Part shown: piece after piece, positions 1-8,284 of the stretch
How positions within the stretch are numbered: the first letter of the stretch is position 1
Layout of the letters: each line of letters begins with the position of its first letter
DNA from: Rhodocyclaceae bacterium
GTDB lineage: Bacteria; Pseudomonadota; Gammaproteobacteria; Burkholderiales; Ga0077523
Length of the DNA stretch: 64,000 nt
Reading direction: 5' to 3'
Assembly: GCA_020248405.1 (NCBI GenBank)
Contig: JADCHQ010000008.1
Location: 62,001 to 126,000 of the forward strand
Translations under genes and position numbers: made by a program
Notes under the pieces: model-generated
Seen by the model: only the letters and a program-made list of their open reading frames with translations
What the model was told of the DNA's origin: nothing
The model's database searches: none

Positions 1-34
1 GCTGCGGAGGGCGCAGCCCCAGCCCCTTGCATAG

Positions 35-358
35 TTACTTCAAGGACAGGATCAGGTCCGCCATGGCTCGCGCATCGGCATCGGAGACCTGCGGCTGGGG
101 CGGCATCATGTCCTCGCCCCACACGCCGGCGCCGCCCGCCTTGATCTTGGCCACCAGCGTCTCCACGGCCCCGGGTTCGCCGGCGTACTTCTGCGCCACT
201 TCCTTGAACTTGGGGCCGTACTTCCGTTTCTCGATCAGGTGACAGGCCGTGCAGTTGTTCTTCTGCATAAGGCCTTGCAGCGCTTCGGTGTCGGCACCCA
301 CGGCCTGGCTGGATACCGCCGCACAAGCGACGAGAAATACCCCGGTAAGAATTCGCAT
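35..358 (-). CDS. Class I cytochrome c (c551/c552-like), periplasmic
   Basis: A 107-residue small electron-transfer protein. Residues 1-22 form a signal peptide (MRIL start, hydrophobic core, cleavage near VGA). The haem site is CTACH at residues 36-40 (CxxCH), and an MMPP segment near residues 84-87 supplies the expected distal Met ligand, as in c551/c552/c8 cytochromes. The ATG at 358 is chosen because AGGAGG lies at 365-370; the reading frame continues upstream but that part lacks a signal sequence. It lies downstream of a PQQ-type sugar dehydrogenase gene on the same strand, so it may accept its electrons (inference). A terminator separates the two genes, so it probably has its own promoter. 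Confidence 0.9.
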   Translation of the reverse strand: MRILTGVFLVACAAVSSQAVGADTEALQGLMQKNNCTACHLIEKRKYGPKFKEVAQKYAGEPGAVETLVAKIKAGGAGVWGEDMMPPQPQVSDADARAMADLILSLK

Positions 359-580
359 CGATTGCCTCCTGCAATGAACAGCATTCTGGTGCATGGCTTG
401 ACCGCCATCTCGCGACCGCGGGGTTGAGCGGAACCGTTGCCGCGCCATGCGGCGTCCGGCCGCGCCCCTCGCACGCATCCCCGCATGGGACAGTGAATAA
501 CCCGCCGCCTGCGCTCCCGCAACCGGGTGGGCAGCCTTTTTGCGCCTCGTGATCGGGCGAACCGTGCGCGCTTGAAGCAG

Positions 581-615
581 AAACAAAAAACGCGCTGCCC
601 GAAGGCAGCGCGTTT
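581..615 (-). terminator. Rho-independent terminator after the PQQ-type dehydrogenase gene
   Basis: Read on the minus strand, a perfect 12-bp stem (arms 588-599 and 604-615) is closed by a TTCG tetraloop and followed by a T-rich run (581-590). It starts 11 bases after the dehydrogenase stop codon, so it ends that transcript before the cytochrome gene. Confidence 0.9.
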
Positions 616-626
616 CAGGGTGCAAC

Positions 627-1958
627 TTAGTTGGGGGTCACACGCCAGATGACGTTGTTGCCCTCGTCAGCCACGTACAGGTTGCCGTCCGGACCTTGAA
701 CGAGAGAGCGGAAGCGGCCCGCGAAGGTGGGCCACTGCAGCACTTCCTGCTTGGCGGACTTGCCATCCTTGGAGACGTCGAGGATGTCGATCCGGTTGCC
801 CACGGGGGTGCCGTGAATGCCGATACCGGCGTAGCCCACCGCAAGACGGCCATTCCAGTCGCCCCACTGCGATCCGACCAGCCAGGTGGATCCGAACATG
901 CCTTGCGACAGGCCGTTGTTGTTCCAGGCCGGCTTCAGGGCGTTCGGGTAGGTCTTGGTGTCCGTCATGGGCATGAAGGCTGCGCGCTCCTTCGGATCCA
1001 TGGCGCCCATCTGGTTGGGGGAGTAGCCGCAGTAGTCGTCCGGGCAATCCTTGCGCACACCCACGTTGGGACGCGGGTCCCAGCCGGCGTTACCACCGTT
1101 TTCCAGCTTGGTGACTTCGTCGCTGTGCCACGGGCCATTCTCCGAGGTAAACGCCTCGCCGGTGCCGGGGCGGAAGGAGATGCCCTGCGGATTGCGGTGC
1201 CCGTAGGTGTACACGCGGGCATCGAAGCCGGCAGGCGGCTTGTTGCCCGGGGCGGCCTTGCCGTCGCGGTCCACGCGCAGCACCTTGCCACCCAGTTCGG
1301 TCGGGTGGGTCGGGCGAGCGCCGCTGTGGTTGTCGCCGGTGGTCACGTACAGGAAGCCGTCGACCGGATTGAAGCGGATGCGGCCGCCGTTGTGCGCGCC
1401 GGGGCCACCGAAGGGGTGCTTGGAGGCCTTGGGCTTGTAGCCGATGTCGGAGATGATGTCCGTGCGATTGGAAGCGCTGGACAGCGAGCCGTCCACCTTG
1501 AGACGCATCACCACGTTGCTGAAGCCGCCGTAGATCCGGTTGGGACCCTGGGAGCTCGAATACAGGTAGACATAGCGGTTCGAGGCAAAGTCCGGATCCA
1601 CGGCCACGCCCATGACGCCGGCCTGGCCGTCGCAGAACAGGTCATCGCCCACGAGGGAGTAACCGCTGGAGCCCTTGATGCCCACCAGCTTGTTGACTTG
1701 GCCAGAGGGAAGCCTCACGGACAGGCCCTTGCACTTCTCGGTGTAGAACATGGTGCCATCGGGAAGGAAGGCCATGTCCCAGGGCAGCTCGAGGCCCTTT
1801 ACGAGGGGCTCGGCCGACACGGTGGGCGATGCCGCCACGGCGCTGCCTGAAGCGAGCAGCCCAGCAGCTGCCAGAAGCGCCACAGGCACCAGTCGCGCCG
1901 GCTTGCGCGCCCGGGGTGCTTCACCTTTTGGAATCACAAATACCTGAACTGCGGTCAT
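627..1958 (-). CDS. PQQ-dependent sugar dehydrogenase family protein (soluble GDH/YliI-like)
   Basis: A 443-residue exported beta-propeller dehydrogenase of the glucose/sorbosone dehydrogenase family. An unusually long N-terminal leader of about 43 residues contains basic RKPAR, then a hydrophobic core ending in AVAA. Family signatures visible are LPWDMAFLPDG near the mature N-terminus, GAHNGGRIRF with the catalytic-type His, and YGHRNPQG in the propeller. These enzymes oxidise sugars in the periplasm using PQQ and pass electrons to cytochromes or quinone. The substrate cannot be read from sequence. AGGAG stands just upstream of the ATG at 1958. The nearby class I cytochrome is a plausible partner; no PQQ biosynthesis genes are in the window. 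Confidence 0.85.
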   Translation of the reverse strand: MTAVQVFVIPKGEAPRARKPARLVPVALLAAAGLLASGSAVAASPTVSAEPLVKGLELPWDMAFLPDGTMFYTEKCKGLSVRLPSGQVNKLVGIKGSSGYSLVGDDLFCDGQAGVMGVAVDPDFASNRYVYLYSSSQGPNRIYGGFSNVVMRLKVDGSLSSASNRTDIISDIGYKPKASKHPFGGPGAHNGGRIRFNPVDGFLYVTTGDNHSGARPTHPTELGGKVLRVDRDGKAAPGNKPPAGFDARVYTYGHRNPQGISFRPGTGEAFTSENGPWHSDEVTKLENGGNAGWDPRPNVGVRKDCPDDYCGYSPNQMGAMDPKERAAFMPMTDTKTYPNALKPAWNNNGLSQGMFGSTWLVGSQWGDWNGRLAVGYAGIGIHGTPVGNRIDILDVSKDGKSAKQEVLQWPTFAGRFRSLVQGPDGNLYVADEGNNVIWRVTPN

Positions 1959-2155
1959 GGTCTTTTCTCCTGCCTAATCGAATGGTTATTGACCTTCGAA
2001 GAATTTATCAAAGGTGTCGTCAAGCTACCACGCGCCTTTGTGTGCAACAAGACGAAAAAGTGTCGTTTGTTTCATCAACGGGAAGAATGAGAACAGGGTC
2101 TCGGGAAGTCGTGCGGATTTGCACTGTATGCCACCCGTCTTACGAAAAAACCTTC

Positions 2156-2203
2156 AAACCAAAAAGCCTGCAAACCAAAAAGCCTGCAAACCAAAAAGCC
2201 TAC
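2156..2203. repeat. Three tandem 16-bp repeats
   Basis: The unit AAACCAAAAAGCCTGC occurs at 2156-2171 and 2172-2187 exactly, and at 2188-2203 with one change (G to A in the penultimate base). It lies in the AT-richer gap upstream of dnaB. Function unknown. Confidence 0.95.
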
Positions 2204-2551
2204 GGTCGAAGTGGATATATGGTGCTCTCTTGAAACAGTCCGCAGTGAAAAGTCCGTGTCGTGCAAGAGGGAATTTGTCGGTTTCGAATACCCCAAGGCG
2301 CGCCCGGATACGGGCTTTGCCCTCGGTGCAAACAGAGCAGGCCAAGGCAACGCGGCGTGAAAAACAAACAAGGCGGGAAATGCGCGCATCACCGGCGCTT
2401 GCGAAATCGAAAAACGCCTATGCTCGTTCGCCGCGGTGACGCTCGCCAGCCTGTCGCAAGTCCGGGCGGTGCGCTGGCGGTCAACGCCGCGGGCGAAGGG
2501 GCTTCACCGGCGCCGCTGCGTTGCCAGGGCGCCCGGCGTATCGCCTGGGGC

Positions 2552-2557
2552 TATGAT
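2552..2557 (+). promoter_or_regulatory. Possible -10 element for dnaB
   Basis: TATGAT lies 39 bases before the dnaB start. No good -35 hexamer is seen at 16-18 bases upstream, so this is only a tentative promoter. Confidence 0.25.
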
Positions 2558-2595
2558 CCGATGGATCGTCACTCCAACCCGCGCCTCCGCCCGTC

Positions 2596-3984
2596 ATGTC
2601 CCAGGCCGTCTCGCCCTCTCTCGCCGACCTCCAGCTCGAGGGGATCCGCACGCCGCCCCATTCGCTGGAGGGCGAGCAGTCGGTGCTGGGCGGCCTGCTG
2701 CTGGATAACGGTGCCTGGGACCGTATCGCGGACGTGGTGTTCGAGGAGGATTTCTATCGAAGCGACCACCGGCTGATCTGGCGGCACGTTTCGCGGCTCA
2801 TCGAGCATGGCCGTCCGGCCGACGTGCTGACCGTGGCCGAAAGCCTCGAGCGCAGCGGCGAATTGGTGGAGGCTGGTGGCATGGCCTATCTGGCCTCGCT
2901 TTCCCAGAACACGCCTTCGGCCGCCAACATCCGCCGCTACGCGGAAATCGTGCGCGAGCGCAGCATCATGCGCAAGCTGGCCGAGGTGGGCACCGCCATC
3001 GCCGATTCGGCCTACAGCCCGCGTGGGCGCGAGGCGCCCCAGTTGCTCGACGAGGCCGAGTCGAAGGTCTTCGAGATCGCGGAGCAGGGCGCGCGGGGCC
3101 GCCAGGGATTCCAGGCCATGCCGCCGTTGCTCACCCAGGTTGTGGAGCGCATCGACATGCTCTACAACCGCGACAACCCGAGCGATGTGACTGGCGTGCC
3201 CACCGGCTACGCCGACCTGGACGAGAAGACCTCCGGCCTGCAGCCGGGCGATCTGGTGATCGTGGCTGGCCGCCCGTCCATGGGCAAGACGGCGTTGGCC
3301 ATCAACATGGCCGAGAACGTGGCGCTGGAGGCGGGCTTGCCCGTGGCGGTGTTTTCCATGGAAATGGCCGCCACCCAGTTGGTGATGCGCCTGCTCGGCT
3401 CTCTTGGACGGCTTGACCAGCACCGCCTGCGCACGGGCCGGCTGCAGGACGACGACTGGCAGCGGCTCACTGCCGCCGTGGGGCGCCTCAACGAGGCCCC
3501 CATTCACATCGACGAGACCCCGGCCCTCAACGCCCTGGAAGTGCGCGCGCGGTCGCGCCGCCTGCACCGCCAGTACGGCAAGCTCGGCCTGATCGTGGTG
3601 GACTACTTGCAGCTCATGTCCGCTTCCTCCGAAGGCGAGAACCGCGCCACCGAGATCTCCGAGATCTCTCGCTCCCTCAAAGCGCTGGCCAAGGAACTCA
3701 ACGTGCCCGTCATCGCCCTGTCGCAGCTCAACCGCAGCCTGGAACAGCGGCCTAACAAACGGCCAGTGATGTCGGACCTTCGCGAGTCGGGCGCCATCGA
3801 GCAGGATGCCGACCTTATCCTGTTCATCTACCGCGACGAGGTCTACAACCCCGACAGCCAGGAAAAGGGCATCGCCGAGATCATCATCGGCAAGCAGCGC
3901 AACGGGCCCATCGGTACGGTGAGGCTCACCTTCCGTGGCGAGAACACGCGCTTCGAAAACTACGCCGATCCCCGCCGCTACTAG
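2596..3984 (+). CDS. dnaB: Replicative DNA helicase DnaB
   Basis: A 462-residue hexameric 5'-3' helicase that unwinds DNA at the replication fork. The N-terminal DnaB domain (about residues 20-120, with PHSLEGEQSVLGG) is followed by a linker and the RecA-like ATPase domain. The Walker A motif is AGRPSMGKTA at about 224-233, the Walker B region is LIVVDYLQLM, and the C-terminal hallmark SDLRESGAIEQDAD is present. Length is normal for the family and nothing suggests an intein. The rpsF-rpsR-rplI genes that often precede dnaB are absent; an AT-richer gap lies upstream instead. Confidence 0.98.
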   Translation: MSQAVSPSLADLQLEGIRTPPHSLEGEQSVLGGLLLDNGAWDRIADVVFEEDFYRSDHRLIWRHVSRLIEHGRPADVLTVAESLERSGELVEAGGMAYLASLSQNTPSAANIRRYAEIVRERSIMRKLAEVGTAIADSAYSPRGREAPQLLDEAESKVFEIAEQGARGRQGFQAMPPLLTQVVERIDMLYNRDNPSDVTGVPTGYADLDEKTSGLQPGDLVIVAGRPSMGKTALAINMAENVALEAGLPVAVFSMEMAATQLVMRLLGSLGRLDQHRLRTGRLQDDDWQRLTAAVGRLNEAPIHIDETPALNALEVRARSRRLHRQYGKLGLIVVDYLQLMSASSEGENRATEISEISRSLKALAKELNVPVIALSQLNRSLEQRPNKRPVMSDLRESGAIEQDADLILFIYRDEVYNPDSQEKGIAEIIIGKQRNGPIGTVRLTFRGENTRFENYADPRRY

Positions 3985-4021
3985 CCCCGCGGCCGCCATC
4001 GAGCAAGGAGCACACTGCACC

Positions 4022-4402
4022 ATGGACAAGGGTTTTCGTGTCAGCCATGGCGGCGATGCCGTCTTCGAGCGCGGCCTGCGCGCATTCTTCGAGTATCGGG
4101 ACCTGGGCATCCGCGAGGCCACCCGTGGTGCGGTGGTGGCCCACGTGATCCGCGCCGTGCCCGGCGCCGAATTCGTGGGCAGGCCGCACGTGCACCAGGT
4201 GAATTTTCAGATGGTTTACGTGCTGAAGGGCTGGATAGAGTTCGAGTACGAGGGGCAGGGCGTGGTGCGGCTGTCGGCCGGCTCCTGCGTGCACCAGCCG
4301 CCGGGTATCCGCCATCGCGAGCTCGGCCACAGCGACGACGTGGAGATGATCGAGATCGTCATGCCCGCGGATTTCACCACCGAGGAAGTGGACCGTGTCT
4401 GA
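4022..4402 (+). CDS. Small cupin-domain protein
   Basis: A 126-residue single-domain cupin. The first metal motif reads PHVH (His56, His58), but Gln63 stands where the canonical Glu would be. The second motif PPGIRH supplies His98. AAGGAG precedes the ATG at 4022. Its 3' end overlaps the start of the next gene (a Bug receptor) by 8 bases, implying translational coupling. Cupins of this size may be dioxygenases, isomerases or sensors, so no substrate is assigned. The link to a carboxylate-type receptor hints at a role with an organic acid (inference). Confidence 0.8.
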   Translation: MDKGFRVSHGGDAVFERGLRAFFEYRDLGIREATRGAVVAHVIRAVPGAEFVGRPHVHQVNFQMVYVLKGWIEFEYEGQGVVRLSAGSCVHQPPGIRHRELGHSDDVEMIEIVMPADFTTEEVDRV

Positions 4403-5375
4403 GGCGCTGCGCCGCCTGGCGGGGGGGCTGCTCGCCCTGCTCATCGCCGGCCTTTCGACGGCGGCGGCCGCCCAGGCCTGGCCGGCCCGGCCTGTGCGCA
4501 TCATCGTGCCCAATTCCGCTGGCGGCATCACCGATGTCAACGCGCGCCGGCTCGCCGAAAAGCTCTCCGCGGCGTTGGGCCAGCAGGTGGTGGTGGAGAA
4601 CAAGCCTGGCGCCAGCGGCACCATCGGCGCCTCTGCCGCCGCCAAGGCAAAGCCGGATGGCTACACGGTGTTTTTCGGCTCCACCAGCAGCCTGGCGCTG
4701 TCGCCCGCGCTTGGTGTGCCCACGGACTATGACCCCCTCAAGAGCTTCGACCCCGTGATCCTGTTCGGATCCACGCCCATGCTTGTGATTGCCCATCCTG
4801 CGCTCGGCGTCTCCACCGTGGGTGATCTCGTGACGCTGTCCCGGCGTCGGCCCGGTACCCTGAACTACGGTACCGGCGGCAGCACCAGCACCAATCACTT
4901 CGTGGGCGAGGTGTTTCGCCGCGTGGCTGGTGTGGACATGACCCATGTGCCCTACAAGAGCATCACCCAGGCGCTAATGGCGGTGGTGAGCAACGAAGTG
5001 CCCCTGGGTGTGGACTACCCCGACACTTCGGCGGAGTTCGTGCGCGCCGGCAAGCTCAAGGCCCTGGTGGTCACCGGCTCCCGGCGCGTGGACCTGTTGC
5101 CCGGCGTGCCCCACGCCCTCGAAGCGGGCATTCCGCAGCTTGATTTGCTGGGCTGGGTGGGCATCGTGGTGCCGGCGGGTACGCCGCGCGACATCGTGGA
5201 GCGCCTAAACCTGGAGATCGGCAAGGCGCTGCGTGCTCCCGACCTGCGCGAGGCCATGAACCGCGCGGGGTGGGAAGTGGGCGGCGGCAGCCCGGGCGAT
5301 TTCGGTGGCTTGATGCGTTCGGAGCAGGGCCGCTGGGCGAAACTCGTGCAAATGACGGGTATCGCCCGGGAGTAG
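4395..5375 (+). CDS. Bug/TctC-family periplasmic solute receptor
   Basis: A 326-residue solute-binding protein of the Bug (TctC) family, which serves tripartite tricarboxylate transporters or acts as an orphan receptor. The signal peptide ends near residue 26 (STAAAAQA), followed by the family opening WPARPVRIIVPNSAGG and the typical GQQVVVENKPGASGTIG and KPDGYT segments. It begins with GTG at 4395, inside the cupin gene. No TctA or TctB membrane subunits are nearby. Bug receptors are strongly expanded in Burkholderiales, which supports the taxonomic guess. The ligand cannot be predicted. Confidence 0.92.
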   Translation: MSEALRRLAGGLLALLIAGLSTAAAAQAWPARPVRIIVPNSAGGITDVNARRLAEKLSAALGQQVVVENKPGASGTIGASAAAKAKPDGYTVFFGSTSSLALSPALGVPTDYDPLKSFDPVILFGSTPMLVIAHPALGVSTVGDLVTLSRRRPGTLNYGTGGSTSTNHFVGEVFRRVAGVDMTHVPYKSITQALMAVVSNEVPLGVDYPDTSAEFVRAGKLKALVVTGSRRVDLLPGVPHALEAGIPQLDLLGWVGIVVPAGTPRDIVERLNLEIGKALRAPDLREAMNRAGWEVGGGSPGDFGGLMRSEQGRWAKLVQMTGIARE

Positions 5376-5543
5376 CAACAAGGCAGCGCCGCGGTTTTGC
5401 GGCGGGATAGACCGGCATCGTCACCCTTGATCGGGAACGAGCTTGTTTTCTCCGGTCGGTTTGTCCCGTTGTTGGCACCGCCTGCTATCCGCAGGACAAA
5501 ACATCCCCGCTGGCGACGGCGCGGTTTTCAACGGGAGACAGCC

Positions 5544-6293
5544 TTGAGAGTTACGAGCAAGATCACCCTCATCACGGGAGGCGCCCATGGCATGGGGGCG
5601 GCCATGGCGCTGCTGTTCGCGCGTGAGGGCGCCACGGTGGTGGTGGCCGACATCCTGGAAAAGGCGGGCCGGGAACTGGCCGCGGCTATCGCCCAGTCCG
5701 GCGCCCGGTCGGAGTTCCTGCCCCTGGATGTGAGCCGCGAGGCGGATTGGCGCGAGGCCATGACCGCCCTCATGGCCCGTCACGGCCGGCTCGACATTCT
5801 CGTGAACAACGCCGGGGTGAGCGGCGCGCTGCCCGACCGTCTCGGCGTGGAGGACTTCGACCGCCTCATGGCCGTGAACGCGCGCGGCACCTTCCTCGGG
5901 CTCAAGTACGGCATTGAGGCCATGCGCCAGGGCGGCGGCGGGTCCATCGTGAACATCTCTTCCATTTCCGGACTGGTGGGGCAGGCCTTCGTGCACATGG
6001 GCTACAACGGCGCGAAAGCGGCCATCCACGTGATGACCAAGGCGGCCGCGGTGCAATTCGGCCGGGACGGCATCCGCGTGAACTCCGTGCACCCGGGCTA
6101 CATGCCGCCCATGCGCACTTCGGTCACCTCCGCCGACCCGGCGTTGCGCGAGCGGCTCATGGCCACCATTCCCCTGGGCCGCTCCGGGCGCCCCGAGGAG
6201 GTGGCGAGTGCGGTGCTGTTCCTGGCCTCCGATGAGGCCTCCTACATCACCGGCGCCGAACTGGTGGTGGACGGGGGATTCCTGGCGGGCTGA
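5544..6293 (+). CDS. Short-chain dehydrogenase/reductase (SDR)
   Basis: A 249-residue classical SDR. It shows the cofactor loop GGAHGMG (residues 12-18), NNAG at 88-91, a catalytic Ser in NISSISG (about 140-142) and the YNGAK motif with Tyr154 and Lys158. Asp35 after the second beta strand (VVVADI) favours NAD(H) over NADP(H). I chose the TTG at 5544 because GGGAG stands just before it and the product then starts at the Rossmann fold; the longer frame from 5397 adds an implausible basic leader. Its TGA abuts the stop of the convergent DUF2917 gene in a shared TGATCA. Substrate unknown. Confidence 0.85.
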   Translation: MRVTSKITLITGGAHGMGAAMALLFAREGATVVVADILEKAGRELAAAIAQSGARSEFLPLDVSREADWREAMTALMARHGRLDILVNNAGVSGALPDRLGVEDFDRLMAVNARGTFLGLKYGIEAMRQGGGGSIVNISSISGLVGQAFVHMGYNGAKAAIHVMTKAAAVQFGRDGIRVNSVHPGYMPPMRTSVTSADPALRERLMATIPLGRSGRPEEVASAVLFLASDEASYITGAELVVDGGFLAG

Positions 6294-6686
6294 TCAGCGC
6301 CCGGAGGGTGCCGGCTGCCATGGCCCCTGCTGCGGCGCTGGGGCGCATCTGTTACCGTGGCTGGGGCCGGAAGGCAGGAAGGGTCGCATGATCGCGTCCG
6401 CAAGCCTTGCCAGGGCGGGGCGGGCCGGGGTGGCGATGGACGCCTCCACCCGATGCCTAGCTGAAACCGCCACGGTGGCTCCATCCAGCGCCGTGACGAT
6501 GCTGAGTCCCTTGTGGTCGATGGTTACCCACTGCCCGGGAAACAGCACGTGATCGATACCGTCGCTTTCCTGCGTGACCCAGAGCGAACCCCGCACGCAC
6601 TTGACCTGAACGCCGCAGGCATCGCGCAGCGCCAGCAGTCCTTCCTTGGGCAGCGTGATGCGCCCCCCCTGCATCGAAACGTCCAT
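6294..6686 (-). CDS. DUF2917 family protein
   Basis: A 130-residue protein of unknown function. The N-terminal 75 residues match the DUF2917 pattern: RITLPKEGLLALRDA, then RGSLWVTQES.DGIDHVLFPGQW. The tail is rich in Ala, Pro and Arg and probably disordered. Small DUF2917 genes are commonly found beside LysR-type regulators in betaproteobacteria, and here the gene diverges from one. An AAGGGGG sequence precedes the ATG at 6686. The stop codon directly abuts that of the convergent SDR gene. Confidence 0.75.
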   Translation of the reverse strand: MDVSMQGGRITLPKEGLLALRDACGVQVKCVRGSLWVTQESDGIDHVLFPGQWVTIDHKGLSIVTALDGATVAVSARHRVEASIATPARPALARLADAIMRPFLPSGPSHGNRCAPAPQQGPWQPAPSGR

Positions 6687-6728
6687 GATTCACACCCCCT
6701 TGACTTGACTGGACCGACATTCCTCAGA

Positions 6729-6749
6729 ATCATGCCGGTGCCGCATGAT
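6729..6749. promoter_or_regulatory. Likely LysR-type operator (21-bp palindrome)
   Basis: A perfect 7-bp inverted repeat ATCATGC-N7-GCATGAT lies between the divergent DUF2917 and LysR genes. It contains the T-N11-A core typical of LysR-type binding sites, so it probably controls one or both genes (inference). Confidence 0.6.
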
Positions 6750-6827
6750 CACGGACCTCCTTTTGCTGTGCAAACGAGTTTTTCGCATGCCATACATTCT
6801 CTAAACGCATATCTGGAAGCTGCTTGA

Positions 6828-7742
6828 ATGAGTGCTGTGCGCCATCTTCCTTCGCTCGATCTTCTGCGCGGCTTCGAGGCCGCGGCGCGACATCTCAGCA
6901 TTACCCGCGCCGCCGATGAGTTGCACGTCACACAGTCGGCGGTGAGCCGGCAGGTGGCGGCCCTGGAGGAGAGCGTAGGGACACGGCTGTTCGTGCGGGG
7001 CAACCGCGGGCTCGTGCTCACCGAGGCGGGCCAGACGCTGTTCCGCGCCGCGGGGGCAGCGCTTGGCGACATTGCGCGCGCACTGGCCCACATCTCCGCC
7101 CCGGGGCGCGAGAGTCTGAATGTCACCGCGTCGGTCTCTTTTTGTGCCCTGTGGCTGGTTCCGCGCCTGCCGCGATTTGTCGCCGACCATCCGGATGTGG
7201 ACGTACGGCTGTCGGCGACGAGCCGCCTTCTCGATCTCGAACGAGATCGCGTTCAAGTGGCCATCCGGTTCTGCGCGCCGCGGGCGGTTCCGCCGGGCAC
7301 GCCGTTGCTGATGCGGGCTGAAGTAGTGCCCGTGTGTGCGCCGCGCCTGCTGCGCGAACGGACTCGTCCTCTGCGCCGGGTTGCGGATCTCGCCCGCCAC
7401 GTCTTGTTGCACTACGACGACAAGGACCGGATGCTGCCGCAGCTTGCGTGGTCAAGCTGGCTAGAATCTGCCGGGCTCGCGGACTTGCAGAGTGCCGGAG
7501 CCCTGCACTTCAGCCATCTGGACCACAGCATCCGCGCAGCGCTGGACGGGCAGGGTGTGGCGCTTGCGATTCGTCCCGTGGTGCGGGAGTTGATCGATTC
7601 TGGGCGCCTCGCGGTGCCATTTCCCACGGCCGTGGAATCAGACCGCGGCTACTACTTGCTGGTGGACCCGTCCGCCGCCGCGCGGCCGGATGTGGCGGCA
7701 TTCGCGGCGTGGCTTCAGGCGGAAGCTGCCGCCAGTAAGTAG
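6828..7742 (+). CDS. LysR-family transcriptional regulator (GcvA-like)
   Basis: A 304-residue LysR regulator. The N-terminal winged helix (about residues 7-66) reads LDLLRGFEAAARHLSITRAA, then ELHVTQSAVSRQVAALE, close to the GcvA subgroup. A periplasmic-binding-like effector domain follows from about residue 95. A GGAAG element precedes the ATG. It is divergent from the DUF2917 gene across a 141-base region holding a palindrome with a T-N11-A core, consistent with autoregulation and control of its neighbour. Effector and wider regulon are unknown. Confidence 0.9.
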   Translation: MSAVRHLPSLDLLRGFEAAARHLSITRAADELHVTQSAVSRQVAALEESVGTRLFVRGNRGLVLTEAGQTLFRAAGAALGDIARALAHISAPGRESLNVTASVSFCALWLVPRLPRFVADHPDVDVRLSATSRLLDLERDRVQVAIRFCAPRAVPPGTPLLMRAEVVPVCAPRLLRERTRPLRRVADLARHVLLHYDDKDRMLPQLAWSSWLESAGLADLQSAGALHFSHLDHSIRAALDGQGVALAIRPVVRELIDSGRLAVPFPTAVESDRGYYLLVDPSAAARPDVAAFAAWLQAEAAASK

Positions 7743-7890
7743 ACCTGATACGTACCCGCCGCCTCGTCATCGAACAGTACTTTTTGCCGCCACACCCGGC
7801 TGGCGGGCATGCAAGGACGGGCTGCCCGTAACAGGGCCAATCATGATGTTGGTGTCGGGCGGTTCTTGATGCTGTCTTGGAGGCGTTGCC

Positions 7891-8207
7891 GTGCGTGACA
7901 TCCATGTCCTGGGGTTGTTGCTTCTGTACCTCGCCGGCAATCCGGTGTTCGCCGGTCGGCCGGGTTTCAGCGAGTTGTCCGTGCAGGAGGTTGCCGGGAG
8001 GGCCCAGGTGATCGTGCAGGGTGTGCTTGTCTTTGCAGTACCACGTAGAACGACTGCGCACCGTTGAACGGTGGATTCAAAGTCACCTTCACCAACGGCT
8101 CGGCGCAGTTACGGGAGGTGGCCTTGAGCCAGCCCGACGGATTGACGTTTGTCGAAAGAAGCCTGCGCCTGCGCCATGTGCCCGATCGACCGCTGTGCGG
8201 CGGATGA
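7891..8207 (+). pseudogene. Possible frameshifted small exported-protein gene
   Basis: From a GTG at 7891, with GGAGG 8 bases upstream, a frame encodes a signal-peptide-like start (VRDIHVLGLLLLYLAG, then FAG) and stops at 8065-8067. From about 8049 another frame continues with a protein-like sequence (DCAPLNGGFKVTFTNGSAQL, then REVALSQPDG) to a TGA at 8205-8207. A net shift of one base near 8041-8050 would fuse them into one secreted protein of about 105 residues. I do not recognise the family. The rest of the 7743-8284 gap, between convergent genes, shows nothing else. Confidence 0.4.
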
Positions 8208-8284
8208 CGCCCCTCGTGACCCGGGTACGCGCGAGCCTGGCGGGAGAACCCGCGGGCGTTGGATACGTGCGCGCGCCAGGGCGG

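Larger units (their letters stand above)
1959..2595. other. Intergenic region between the dehydrogenase and dnaB
   Basis: This 637-base stretch has lower GC than its surroundings, especially 1970-2430. It must hold the promoters for both divergent neighbours. Small open frames exist (for example 2014-2439) but have no ribosome-binding site, domain or coding-like composition that I can support. It contains the three-copy 16-bp tandem repeat described separately. Confidence 0.5.

Noticed and set aside
2156..2203. CRISPR-like array
   Set aside because: Repeats are directly adjacent with no spacers, only 16 bp long, and no cas genes are present.
2014..2439. 141-codon plus-strand open frame before dnaB
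   Set aside because: It passes through the tandem repeats, is Lys/Arg/Ser-rich, and has no ribosome site or domain.
5380..5420. Terminator after the Bug receptor gene
   Set aside because: A short CGCCGC/GCGGCG hairpin exists but no T-run follows, so termination is not supported.
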